A stretch of DNA of 10,680 bases from Erysipelotrichaceae bacterium UBA3379. Lineage in GTDB: Bacteria > Bacillota_I > Bacilli_A > Erysipelotrichales > Coprobacillaceae. The notes under the pieces were generated by a model. It made no database searches, was not told the DNA's origin, and saw nothing but the letters and a program-made list of their open reading frames with translations. Both the position numbers and the translations under genes were made by a program. The DNA is taken from NCBI GenBank assembly GCA_002359025.1, contig DEPZ01000049.1:583-11262 (forward strand), read 5' to 3'. Shown piece by piece: positions 1 through 7,942 of the stretch (position 1 is the stretch's first letter; every line of letters starts with the position of its first letter).

Positions 1-738
1 AAAATCATTGATGCTATGTATGAAGGAAAAGATGGTGGTATTCCAGCAAATATTCATGATATACCATTCTTTAAAGAACAATTAGATCAAATGAAAATGA
101 TTCCTTGCGGATATCATAGATACTACTATAGACAAGAAGAAATGTTAAAACATGGATTAGAAGAATATAATACTATTGGAACAAGAGCACAACAAGTGAA
201 ACAAACAGAAGAAGAATTGTTCGAATTATATAAAGATCCAAACTTAGATCATAAACCAGAACAATTAGCAAAACGTGGAGGAGCACACTATAGTGATGCA
301 GCATGCGAAACAATCGCATCAATCTACGCAAATAAAAATACACATATTGTTGTAACAACTAAAAACAATGGGGCAGTACCAGATCTACCACCAGAAGCAG
401 CAGTAGAAGTATCAGCGTTCATTGGAGCCGCAGGGGCAAGACCAATTGCATTTGGACCATTACAACCAGCAGAAAGAGGATGGCTACAATGCATGAAGAA
501 TATGGAATGGTGTGTAGAAGAAGCAGCGGTCACAGGAGATTATGGAATGGCATTACAAGCATTCATCTTAAATCCACAAATTCCATCTGGAGAAACAGCA
601 AAACGCGTATTAGATGAATTATTAATTGCACATAAAAAATACTTGCCACAATTTGCTGAAAAGATTGCAGAATTAGAAGCAGCAGGTGTGACAATCAAAG
701 ATGATGTTGCAAGAGAATTAACAGAAAAAGGATTATAA
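1..738 (+). CDS. 6-phospho-beta-glucosidase, glycoside hydrolase family 4 (partial, 5' end outside window)
   Basis: The reading frame is open from base 1, so the gene begins upstream; 245 codons are visible of a family that is usually about 420-450 residues. GH4 enzymes are cytoplasmic, use NAD+ and a divalent metal (usually Mn2+), and hydrolyse phosphorylated disaccharides brought in by PTS transporters. The visible part is the C-terminal half. It has a GYHRYYY stretch (visible codons 37-43), the region where the catalytic-base tyrosine of the 6-phospho-beta-glucosidase branch is expected. It also has a KRGGAHYSDAA segment (about codons 91-101), a NNGAVPDLP segment and a conserved tail ending in a KYLPQF-like helix. 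The pattern resembles LicH-type enzymes of lichenan or cellobiose use more than the maltose-6-phosphate branch. The NAD-binding fold and the metal-binding Cys and His lie outside the window. Beta- versus alpha-specificity is inferred from overall resemblance. Confidence 0.88.
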   Translation, partial: KIIDAMYEGKDGGIPANIHDIPFFKEQLDQMKMIPCGYHRYYYRQEEMLKHGLEEYNTIGTRAQQVKQTEEELFELYKDPNLDHKPEQLAKRGGAHYSDAACETIASIYANKNTHIVVTTKNNGAVPDLPPEAAVEVSAFIGAAGARPIAFGPLQPAERGWLQCMKNMEWCVEEAAVTGDYGMALQAFILNPQIPSGETAKRVLDELLIAHKKYLPQFAEKIAELEAAGVTIKDDVARELTEKGL

Positions 739-746
739 TATCAATG

Positions 747-777
747 AAGATGGGTTTTCCCATCTTTTTTTCTTTTT
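747..777 (+). terminator. Rho-independent terminator of the GH4 gene
   Basis: An 8-bp perfect stem (AAGATGGG at 747-754 pairing with CCCATCTT at 759-766) closes a TTTT loop and runs directly into a T-rich tract to 777. It starts 8 bases after the GH4 stop codon. It separates that gene from the GH16/GH29 unit. Confidence 0.9.
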
Positions 778-877
778 AAGTAAAATTATTCTTGTTTATA
801 ATTTTATTTTTTTAGTTAAAAATAATATACTATTCACAAAATTACGTTTAATTGTGGAAAAAATTAAAAAAATATAC

Positions 878-891
878 CGAAAACGCTTGCA
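878..891 (+). promoter_or_regulatory. cre-like catabolite-control (CcpA) site
   Basis: CGAAAACGCTTGCA matches the cre consensus TGWAANCGNTNNCA at all fixed positions except the first (C for T). The central CG and the palindromic AAACG/CGCTT core are intact. It overlaps the putative -35 box of the GH16 promoter, a position suited to repression when preferred sugars are present. A local LacI-family regulator could bind the same kind of site; no such gene is in the window. Confidence 0.7.
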
Positions 892-913
892 AATCTATTT
901 TTGTTATTATAAT
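887..913 (+). promoter_or_regulatory. Putative sigma-A promoter for the GH16-GH29 unit
   Basis: A TTGCAA -35 candidate (887-892) and a perfect TATAAT -10 (908-913) are separated by 15 bp, shorter than the ideal 17. TATACT at 913-918 is an alternative -10 with a 20-bp spacer. The start of transcription would be near 920, leaving a leader of about 30 bases before the ATG at 952. The -10 box is convincing; the -35 is only fair, as expected for a promoter under extra control. Confidence 0.55.
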
Positions 914-951
914 ATACTAGTGAAAAGTTTAGTAAAAAAGGAGGAAAAAAT

Positions 952-3183
952 ATGAATAAAAAGGGAAAGGTATTGGTTGCTGGTGCAATTGCACTGACCA
1001 TAGTTGGTACAACTATTCCCCAAAATTGGCATATAAGTGCAGCGAGTAATTTGATTTCAAATGATGATTTTGAAGAAATGAAATCAGAAGATATCATTCC
1101 ATATTCTGGAACTGCTGGTGATATGGCTCTTAGCACTTGGTATTCAAAAAATGGAGGAGCAATCAGTTATACTGGCTATCATGAAAGTGAACGTTCAGCC
1201 ATGTTGCCATCAAATACAAGTGACACATGGATTAGACAAGTCTTAGATGTCAAGAAAAATACTGATTATGTTTTCAGTGTTTATGTCAAAACTTCATTGA
1301 AAAATGCAAGTGCCGTTGTTCAAGTTTTAGATGAAGTAGGAAACAGTATTGATGGTATTGATCAAAAAAATGTCAGTGGTACTGAATGGCAAAAAGTTGA
1401 AATTGCATTTAATTCTGGTGAACATAGTCGAGTGACTGTGGGTGTATTAAAATGGACTGATCAAGATGATGCGACATTAAAATCAAATGCTTTTGTTGAT
1501 GATGCTGTTCTACTTACAAAGCAAGAATATGAAGCTTATGTAAAAAAAGAAGAATCTAAAACAAAATTGGTGAATTATATTGGAAATAGTGATTTGGTAA
1601 GTATTACTGATGATGATATTCAACAAAATAGTGGAGATACATATTCATATGAAGTAGGTAAATTTTATTATAATAGTGGTGCTCCTATTACAATAGGTGA
1701 AGGTCATGGAGAAAATGCAATAGGACTTGTGTTACCTGATCAAGTTCCTGGGGCTGCAGTTAAAGCAGTAGCAAAAGGCCTTAAACCTAATACAGATTAT
1801 TTATTTAAATTCTATATAAAACATAATGCAGAAGGAACAGGAACAGCTGTTTATGTTAATGGGGTAGATACTACGAAATTATTTAGTCCAAGTGATGAAA
1901 TTGGATATACTGGAGGAACTGATTGGAAAGAATATACTATTCCATTTAATACTCAAAATTGTACTGATATTTATGTGGATATTTATAAAGATGGAATCAA
2001 TAGTTCTACAGTTAATATCAGTGATATGAGAGTTTATGAATCTTCTGTTTATGATAAATATTTAGAAGAAAAGAAAGAGGAAGAATCTGAAGAAGAAAAT
2101 AATCAATATACAGAAGTATGGCGTGATGATTTTAATACTTTAGATCAAAATACATGGACTTATCAATTAGGTCATAAACGTGGAATTGAACCTCAAGATT
2201 ATGTTTCTAATAGAGAAAATGTATTTGTTGAGGATGGAAATCTTTACTTAAGAGCAACTGAAAAGGAAAAATATAGAGTGCAATATAATTCAGATGGTAG
2301 TGATATAGTGAAGAAATATGATTCTGGAAGTATTGCTACATTTGGTAAAAAAGAATTCTTATATGGAAAAATTGAAATGCGTGCAAAATTGCCAAAAGGT
2401 GCCGGTGCTTTCCCAGCATTTTGGACTTTAGGAAATGATTTTACATTAGATGGTTTGGTTGATTCAAAACAAGGTGTTGGTTGGCCAATGTGTGGTGAGA
2501 TTGATATCATGGAACTTATTGGTCAAAATCCAGATGTACCAGGGACTAGTGATAGTGCTGTTCATGGAACAATTCACTGTGGTTTGACAGAAGATGGAGA
2601 TAAAGCACAAACAAATCAATACCAATTAAAATCAGGTACTTTCAATGATGATTATCATACATTTGGAATTATTTGGAATCCTGAAACTATAGAATGGTAT
2701 GTAGATGGTAATATCTATAATACTGTCTTTATCAGTGATTTAGATTATTTCCAAAAACCTCATTATTTATTACTTAACTTAGCAACAGGAGGAGCATGGC
2801 CTGGATTCCCTAATGAAGATACTGAATTCCCAATGGATTTTGTTATTGATTATATTAGTTATAGTCAAACTCAAGAACAAAAAGAAGCTGCTGATAGATA
2901 CTATGCGAGTGCTCCTACATTTGAAGGTGTAAAAGATATCACTATTTCAAGTGAAGATCAATTACCTCAAATTCTAAAAGATGTAAAAGCAACTGATGCA
3001 AATGGAAACCCATTAGAAGTTAGCTGTTCAATTAATGATGGATATAAAGCATTATGGAATGGGAAAACAAGAACGAGTGAAATAGATTTCACAAAAGAGG
3101 GAACATACGAAATTGTTTATTCAACTATAGGTGAAAATAATATCTATACAAGAGAATGTGCAACATTACATGTATCAAAGTAA
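952..3183 (+). CDS. Secreted GH16 endo-beta-glucanase (laminarinase-like) with two N-terminal CBM4/9-like domains
   Basis: The product is 743 residues. The start is fixed by AAGGAGG at 938-944, 7 bases upstream. A signal peptide (residues 1 to about 30, lysines then a hydrophobic core, cleavage near ISA/AS) shows export. Two beta-sandwich domains of CBM4/9 type follow (about 33-190 and 207-365), then an acidic Glu/Lys-rich linker (about 369-385) and the GH16 catalytic domain (about 386-640). A C-terminal Ig-like domain (about 650-743) ends the protein. The active-site motif GEIDIME gives nucleophile E516, D518 and acid/base E521. The extra Met between D518 and E521 and the GWPMCGEIDIME context are typical of the laminarinase-type subgroup, which cuts beta-1,3 or mixed beta-1,3/1,4 glucans; some relatives cut mucin O-glycans. 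It has no wall-anchor signal, so it is probably released. The fucosidase gene follows after 21 bases, indicating co-transcription. Family is certain; substrate is not. Confidence 0.93.
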   Translation: MNKKGKVLVAGAIALTIVGTTIPQNWHISAASNLISNDDFEEMKSEDIIPYSGTAGDMALSTWYSKNGGAISYTGYHESERSAMLPSNTSDTWIRQVLDVKKNTDYVFSVYVKTSLKNASAVVQVLDEVGNSIDGIDQKNVSGTEWQKVEIAFNSGEHSRVTVGVLKWTDQDDATLKSNAFVDDAVLLTKQEYEAYVKKEESKTKLVNYIGNSDLVSITDDDIQQNSGDTYSYEVGKFYYNSGAPITIGEGHGENAIGLVLPDQVPGAAVKAVAKGLKPNTDYLFKFYIKHNAEGTGTAVYVNGVDTTKLFSPSDEIGYTGGTDWKEYTIPFNTQNCTDIYVDIYKDGINSSTVNISDMRVYESSVYDKYLEEKKEEESEEENNQYTEVWRDDFNTLDQNTWTYQLGHKRGIEPQDYVSNRENVFVEDGNLYLRATEKEKYRVQYNSDGSDIVKKYDSGSIATFGKKEFLYGKIEMRAKLPKGAGAFPAFWTLGNDFTLDGLVDSKQGVGWPMCGEIDIMELIGQNPDVPGTSDSAVHGTIHCGLTEDGDKAQTNQYQLKSGTFNDDYHTFGIIWNPETIEWYVDGNIYNTVFISDLDYFQKPHYLLLNLATGGAWPGFPNEDTEFPMDFVIDYISYSQTQEQKEAADRYYASAPTFEGVKDITISSEDQLPQILKDVKATDANGNPLEVSCSINDGYKALWNGKTRTSEIDFTKEGTYEIVYSTIGENNIYTRECATLHVSK

Positions 3184-3204
3184 AAGAGAGAAGGAAAATA
3201 AATC

Positions 3205-6200
3205 ATGAATAAAAAAAGAATACTCAAAGGATTTTTAGCTTGTACATTGGCTTCATCGCTTGTAGGTACAGTTGTGCATTCAACAAGTGCTTTGGTAGAT
3301 GATTCCAATCTAACAGATAAAACAGTCAAAGAACCTGAGTCTTGGGGTGCAACACCTAATGAAGCTCAAATAAAATATCATGAAGATGAATTAGCAGCAT
3401 TTATGCATTTTGGAATGAATACATTTACAGGGAAAGAATGGGGAGATGGAACTGAGGATCCAGCAACATTTAATCCAACTGGAGATTTTGCTGAATATGC
3501 TGATTCTATGGTAGAAGCTTTAAAAAATGCTGGATTTAAAAAACTTATTGTGACTGCAAAACATCATGACGGATTCTGTATTTGGCCTAGTCAATATACT
3601 AAGCATGATGTTGAAAATTCTCCATATAAAAATGGTAAAGGAGATATATTAGCTGAAATTTCAGCATCTTGTTCAAAGTATGATATGGATATGGGATTAT
3701 ATTTATCACCATGGGATGTCAATGCTGAAAGTTATGGTTACTATGATAAAGATGGAAATCCATTGTTAGATGAAAATGGGAAACCAATTGATGGTATGAC
3801 AATGGATGAAGTAAAAGAAAAAGATGAATTAGATTATAATGATTATTATGTCAATCAAATTGAAGAAATTGTAACAAATCCTAAATATGGTAATAAAGGT
3901 CATTTCACTGAATGGTGGATGGATGGTGCCAAAGGAGCAGGTGGAGATGCTCAAGAATATGATATGGAGCGTATCCTCAAAACAATTAAAGATAATGAAA
4001 AAGGGATACTTATTTTTGGTGGTGGAACTGAAGGAGGAATCCACTGGATAGGAAATGAAAAAGGTCAAGCAAGTGATAATACTTGGGCAAAAGTAGACTC
4101 AGTTAAAGGTGACGGATATAATGAAGCTGATGGATTTACATACGGTATACCTGATGGGGATCATTGGTCAGTACCAGAAAGTGATGTAAGTATTACTGCT
4201 GGATGGTTTTATCATGATGGTGACTTACCTAAATCAATGAGTCAATTAGCTAACATTTATTTCCAAACAGTTGGAAATGGTTCTCCATTATTATTAAATG
4301 TACCACCAAATAAAACGGGAGATCTTGATGGAAGTATCTATTCTCGATTAAATGAATTTAAAAATGCTATTAGCGATACTTTTAAAGATAATTTATTATC
4401 TAGTGGATCTAAAGCAAGTGCGTCAAGTGTATATGAAAATGCATTAGACTATTCACCAACAAAACTTATTGATGGTGATGAAAATACTTATTGGACGACT
4501 GAAAAGGGAACAAATACAGGAACTATTGAAATTGCATTTGACGGTGTAAAAGAATTTGATGTGATTTCAATAGAAGAATATATCACTAAAGGACAAAGAA
4601 TTAGTAGTTTTGATGTAGAATATCAAAATGAAAGTGGAGCATGGATGTCTTATGCTGAAGGGAAAACAATTGGAGCTAAAAAATTATTAAGACAAGAACC
4701 TATAAAAGCAAAAGCAATTAGAATTCATATCAATGAATCTTATGCAGAACCTATGATTAGTGAAATAGGTATTTACAAAACAGCAAAAGGTTTTGAAAAA
4801 ACACAATCTTTACCAGATGCATACACAAAATTTGTCTATGGAGACAAAGGTCTTTCATTTAATCCTGGTTCATGGAATGAAGATGGACAAGGAAATACAG
4901 GATGGCATTTACAAGAAGATGGAAGTTGTACTACAACAGATGCATGGGCAAATATAAAATATAGTTTTGATGGTACATATTTTGCTCTTGTAGGGACTAA
5001 AGGTCCTAATTATGGAAGCTTTGATATTTATATAGATGGAAAATATATTTCATCTGCAAACTGTAGTGCATCAAGTGAAACACCTGGACAATTATTATAT
5101 GAATCTCCAACATTATCAGCTGGAAACCATACTATTCAATTGACGACTGGAACAAATAGAAAACCAGTGAATTTTGCATATGGATATTACCTAGGAACAA
5201 ATGAAGAAGGTTTATTTGAAATTGAAACTGATTCTTATCAAGTTCTTGAAGGTGATAAAATGAAAGTCAAGATTAAAAGAAATGGTGGAGCAAAAGGTGA
5301 CGTGACTGTTAACGTAACAACTCCTCCGGGGACAGCAGTTCAAGGACAATACTATAAAAATATTACAAATGAAACAATTACATTTAAAGATGGAGAAAAA
5401 ACAAAATTTATTGAACTTGAAACTTATGATAATTTAGACGTGACTGGAAACAAAGATTTCTATGTAGAAATATTCTCACCTACAGGTGGAGCAAAAATAG
5501 GAATGAGAAGTACTGCACGTGTATTAATTATCGATGATGATAAACGATTAGATGATGCATTGAAGGCAACATCAAATATTAGTGAATCATGGTATAAAGC
5601 TGAAGGATGGGATGAATTTAATAAAGCTTATCTAACAGCAAAAGAAGCATTAGAAAATGGTGAATTAAGTGAAAAAGAACAAATTAGATTATCTAATGAG
5701 TTAATGGAAGCATTTGGAAATCTACAAGCCATTAAACAATATTCTTCAAGAAATGCACTTGTATTACCAGATAATATGAGTGAAGAAAAAATATTAGAAC
5801 CAGAATTAGGTTTATTGGATTCTGCACAACAAAATATCATTGATAATGAATACTTAAAAATGGTTAATAGTGATAACTTCAGTAATGGACGATTAATTGA
5901 TAAGATTAAAGAAGGAAATACAATCACAATTCCTTTAAAAGTTGAATATGCAGGAACATATAATTTTGATTTTGCATATAAAGCTGCACAACCAATATCA
6001 CTTGTCATTGAAGGAAATGGTATTGAAAAACAAGTCATTAAACTTGATGCAAGTGAATCATTAACAAACAAATCAGTTGCTATAAATCTTCAAAATACTG
6101 GTTTAAACAATATCGTTATTTCTGCAATGTCAACAAACAAAGCCAATGGCGAATCTTTAGCTATTGATAATGCGAAAGTAACATTAGCTACAATTGCTGC

Positions 6201-6672
6201 GCCAGAAGTTGAAAGTATTAAGATTGAAAAAGAACCAAGTAAAAAGATTTACAATATTGGTGAAGAATTAGATTTAACTGGTTTAAAAGTCACAGCAAAA
6301 TATGACGATGGAACAACAGGTGATATTACTGATAAAGTCACTATAACAGGTTTTGATTCATCAACAATTGGTGATAAAACTATAAAAGTACATTACGGTC
6401 AATTAAGCGAATCATTCGTGATTACTGTAAAAGGAAAAAGCGATAATGTAGATAACAGTGGTGATAATACAAACGATAACGTTGATCAAGATACACCAAC
6501 AGACAATACACAAAATAAACCAGGTATATCAGTTGATGAAGATACAAATACAAGTTCACAAGAAACTTCTCAAGTTCAAACAGGAGATCAACAAATGATA
6601 CTCGTATTTGTAGCAGCATTGGTTATTTCAGGAATTGCATATATCACAGTGAAAAAAGTAAGAAAAGACTAA
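3205..6672 (+). CDS. Multidomain cell-surface GH29 alpha-L-fucosidase with F5/8C, Calx-beta, FIVAR and Ig-like domains and a sortase-type tail
   Basis: The product is 1155 residues; AAGGA at 3191-3195 supports the start. Order: signal peptide (1-29); GH29 catalytic domain (about 45-390); F5/8 type C (CBM32-like) domain (about 398-526); an unassigned beta-rich region (about 530-670); Calx-beta (about 673-780); FIVAR (about 782-848); a CBM6/35-like region (about 860-1000); a bacterial Ig-like domain (about 1002-1078). An Asn/Asp/Thr-rich linker, VQTGD (1124-1128), one membrane helix (about 1131-1149) and a KKVRKD tail follow. The catalytic domain shows HFG (68-70), HHDGF (120-124), the likely nucleophile D240 in WWMDGA, and the likely acid/base E325 in a PESDVSI..GWFYH segment. 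That last segment resembles the GH29-B branch, whose members prefer alpha-1,3/1,4-linked fucose. The domain string and anchor imply an enzyme held on the wall that binds complex glycans. It would act with the preceding GH16. Linkage preference and wall attachment are inferred. Confidence 0.93.
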   Translation: MNKKRILKGFLACTLASSLVGTVVHSTSALVDDSNLTDKTVKEPESWGATPNEAQIKYHEDELAAFMHFGMNTFTGKEWGDGTEDPATFNPTGDFAEYADSMVEALKNAGFKKLIVTAKHHDGFCIWPSQYTKHDVENSPYKNGKGDILAEISASCSKYDMDMGLYLSPWDVNAESYGYYDKDGNPLLDENGKPIDGMTMDEVKEKDELDYNDYYVNQIEEIVTNPKYGNKGHFTEWWMDGAKGAGGDAQEYDMERILKTIKDNEKGILIFGGGTEGGIHWIGNEKGQASDNTWAKVDSVKGDGYNEADGFTYGIPDGDHWSVPESDVSITAGWFYHDGDLPKSMSQLANIYFQTVGNGSPLLLNVPPNKTGDLDGSIYSRLNEFKNAISDTFKDNLLSSGSKASASSVYENALDYSPTKLIDGDENTYWTTEKGTNTGTIEIAFDGVKEFDVISIEEYITKGQRISSFDVEYQNESGAWMSYAEGKTIGAKKLLRQEPIKAKAIRIHINESYAEPMISEIGIYKTAKGFEKTQSLPDAYTKFVYGDKGLSFNPGSWNEDGQGNTGWHLQEDGSCTTTDAWANIKYSFDGTYFALVGTKGPNYGSFDIYIDGKYISSANCSASSETPGQLLYESPTLSAGNHTIQLTTGTNRKPVNFAYGYYLGTNEEGLFEIETDSYQVLEGDKMKVKIKRNGGAKGDVTVNVTTPPGTAVQGQYYKNITNETITFKDGEKTKFIELETYDNLDVTGNKDFYVEIFSPTGGAKIGMRSTARVLIIDDDKRLDDALKATSNISESWYKAEGWDEFNKAYLTAKEALENGELSEKEQIRLSNELMEAFGNLQAIKQYSSRNALVLPDNMSEEKILEPELGLLDSAQQNIIDNEYLKMVNSDNFSNGRLIDKIKEGNTITIPLKVEYAGTYNFDFAYKAAQPISLVIEGNGIEKQVIKLDASESLTNKSVAINLQNTGLNNIVISAMSTNKANGESLAIDNAKVTLATIAAPEVESIKIEKEPSKKIYNIGEELDLTGLKVTAKYDDGTTGDITDKVTITGFDSSTIGDKTIKVHYGQLSESFVITVKGKSDNVDNSGDNTNDNVDQDTPTDNTQNKPGISVDEDTNTSSQETSQVQTGDQQMILVFVAALVISGIAYITVKKVRKD

Positions 6673-6746
6673 TGTTTAAAAATATGGATATATTCAAAGA
6701 ATAGTCTATTTCATATGTGAGAAAGTCTAGATATCGCAAACATACT

Positions 6747-6774
6747 AGGAACGTCAGGAATGACGTTCCTTTTC
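6747..6774 (+). terminator. Terminator of the GH16-GH29 unit
   Basis: A perfect 10-bp stem (AGGAACGTCA at 6747-6756, TGACGTTCCT at 6761-6770) closes a GGAA tetraloop and is followed by TTTC. The T tract is short, but the stem is very strong. It lies 74 bases after the fucosidase stop and 38 bases before the next start codon. A TATAAT at 6775-6780 right after it could be the -10 box of the following gene, but no good -35 is visible. Confidence 0.82.
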
Positions 6775-6812
6775 TATAATGAAATTACCCTTTAGAGAGG
6801 AGATAATATAAA

Positions 6813-7733
6813 ATGAGTACAGATAATAAAAATAGTTTAAAAACAGATATTGAAGCTGTTATTACAAGTTATAATCAAGGTTCTTTGATTTTAGAAGCAG
6901 TCCAATCATTATGTAACCAAACAATATTACCAAAAAAGATTATTATTGTAGATGATGGTTCAACTGATGAATACTCTCTTCGTATATTACAAGATATTGA
7001 AAAAAATTCCGATTTAATCGTTCCCGTTATGTTATACTACAAAGAAAATGGAGGTGTATCATCAGCAAGAAATTTTGGGATAAAAAAAGCACAAGCATCA
7101 CTCGTTCTTGTTCTTGATGGAGATGATCAACTTGAACCTACATATATTGAAAATGTCAGTCAGTTGCTCTATGACAATCCATCAATGGTTGTCGCTTCTT
7201 CTTGGATGCATACTTTTGGCGTATTAGATGCGATGGTTTGCCCTACTGGTGGAAACATCGTACCGTTTCTATCTCACAATTGTTGCCCAGCAACCCATAT
7301 TCTTCGTAAAGAAATTTATCAACAATGTGATGGCTATGATGAATCTATGCTTTCTGGTTTTGAAGATTGGGAATACTTTTTAAGTATGTTAGAAACTACA
7401 CCTGAAGCATATATTGGAATTGTGGAAAGACCACTGATCAATTATCGTACAGCACCTGCATCTACAAATATCAAAAGCATGGATAAACGACTTGATCTTA
7501 TGCGCTATATTATAGAAAAACATATCAATAGTTATCGTCGTCATCTTGTCGATGTATTATTGGATATTGAAACAATATCCAATTTCAGATTATATGGGTG
7601 GGAGAATGAAATTGTTCATTCCATAACACATCATCAAGAATTAAGCAAATCATCAAAGGATTTTATAAAAAAACCATCCTATGGTGATGGTGGAATGGCT
7701 TGTGCAGTTAGAATTGTTTCAATGCAGAAGTAG
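6813..7733 (+). CDS. Family 2 (GT-A fold) glycosyltransferase, soluble
   Basis: The product is 306 residues. The start is supported by AGAGGAG at 6796-6802, 10 bases upstream. The N-terminal half is a classic GT2 domain: a first strand ending in ITSYNQG, then DDGSTD (residues 47-52, nucleotide binding), ENGGVSSARNFGI (about 78-90), and the metal-binding DxD as DGDD (102-105). An SGFEDWEYF segment around E184/D185 carries the conserved acidic pair where the catalytic base of GT2 enzymes is found. No membrane helix or signal peptide is visible, so the enzyme acts in the cytoplasm or at the inner membrane face, moving a sugar from a nucleotide donor. The C-terminus ends in an unusual Gly-rich YGDGGMACAVRI segment that I cannot assign. 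It stands alone between two terminators, with no capsule or polysaccharide genes beside it, so its acceptor cannot be deduced. Confidence 0.88.
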   Translation: MSTDNKNSLKTDIEAVITSYNQGSLILEAVQSLCNQTILPKKIIIVDDGSTDEYSLRILQDIEKNSDLIVPVMLYYKENGGVSSARNFGIKKAQASLVLVLDGDDQLEPTYIENVSQLLYDNPSMVVASSWMHTFGVLDAMVCPTGGNIVPFLSHNCCPATHILRKEIYQQCDGYDESMLSGFEDWEYFLSMLETTPEAYIGIVERPLINYRTAPASTNIKSMDKRLDLMRYIIEKHINSYRRHLVDVLLDIETISNFRLYGWENEIVHSITHHQELSKSSKDFIKKPSYGDGGMACAVRIVSMQK

Positions 7734-7758
7734 ATTTATAGCTTAGAAGTTGATATTT

Positions 7759-7792
7759 AAGAGGAGTTCATTTGCATGATGAACTGCTTTTT
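7759..7792 (+). terminator. Probable terminator of the glycosyltransferase gene
   Basis: AGTTCAT (7765-7771) pairs with ATGAACT (7779-7785) around a 7-base loop, and a few more pairs form beyond one mismatch. A TTTTT run follows at 7788-7792. It begins some 25 bases after the glycosyltransferase stop codon. Confidence 0.7.
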
Positions 7793-7903
7793 ATGTAGAA
7801 AAATATAAACTCTGTCTATATATTCGCTTGTAAAAATATTTCGTAAAGCTATGAAATGAATGGACTTGATTTTCTTTACCAATGATAATTTTTAAATAAA
7901 TTA

Positions 7904-7912
7904 TGGTATAAT
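7904..7912 (+). promoter_or_regulatory. Extended -10 promoter of the nitroreductase-arsR operon
   Basis: TGGTATAAT combines a perfect TATAAT (7907-7912) with the upstream TG of an extended -10 element. No good -35 box is found at 16-19 bp, which extended -10 promoters tolerate. Transcription should start near 7919, giving a leader of about 24 bases that contains the palindrome at 7915-7930 and the ribosome binding site. Confidence 0.65.
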
Positions 7913-7914
7913 TG

Positions 7915-7930
7915 GTTGAAATATTTGAAC
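7915..7930. promoter_or_regulatory. Near-perfect 16-bp palindrome, candidate ArsR operator
   Basis: GTTGAAATATTTGAAC pairs with itself at 7 of 8 positions; only the fourth base of each arm (G/G) fails. It lies just after the -10 box and across the expected transcription start, immediately before the ribosome binding site. This is where ArsR-family autorepressors typically bind, and the operon it controls ends in an arsR-type gene. Protein binding is inferred from symmetry and position. Confidence 0.5.
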
Positions 7931-7936
7931 GGAGGA
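7931..7936 (+). promoter_or_regulatory. Ribosome binding site that fixes the nitroreductase start
   Basis: GGAGGA lies 6 bases before the ATG at 7943. The longer in-frame start TTG at 7916 lies upstream of this site, falls at or before the likely transcription start and has no ribosome binding site of its own, so 7943 is the true start. Confidence 0.85.
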
Positions 7937-7942
7937 AAAGAT

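Noticed and set aside
5628..6071. Minus-strand open frame of 147 codons inside the fucosidase gene
   Set aside because: It lies wholly within a well-supported gene, has no ribosome binding site or recognisable domain, and is a codon-bias shadow.
6673..6746. Short AATAG-T-CTATT symmetry and repeated AGTCTA after the fucosidase gene
   Set aside because: The elements are only 5-6 bases long in AT-rich DNA and are not tied to any promoter or structure; likely chance.
7819..7832. Second cre-like site (TATATTCGCTTGTA) after the glycosyltransferase gene
   Set aside because: It misses three fixed positions of the consensus, including the terminal C of the CA end, and is not at a promoter.
7916..7942. 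TTG at 7916 as the start of the nitroreductase
   Set aside because: It lies at or before the likely transcription start and inside the palindrome, has no ribosome binding site, and would encode the GGAGGA site itself; the ATG at 7943 is well placed.
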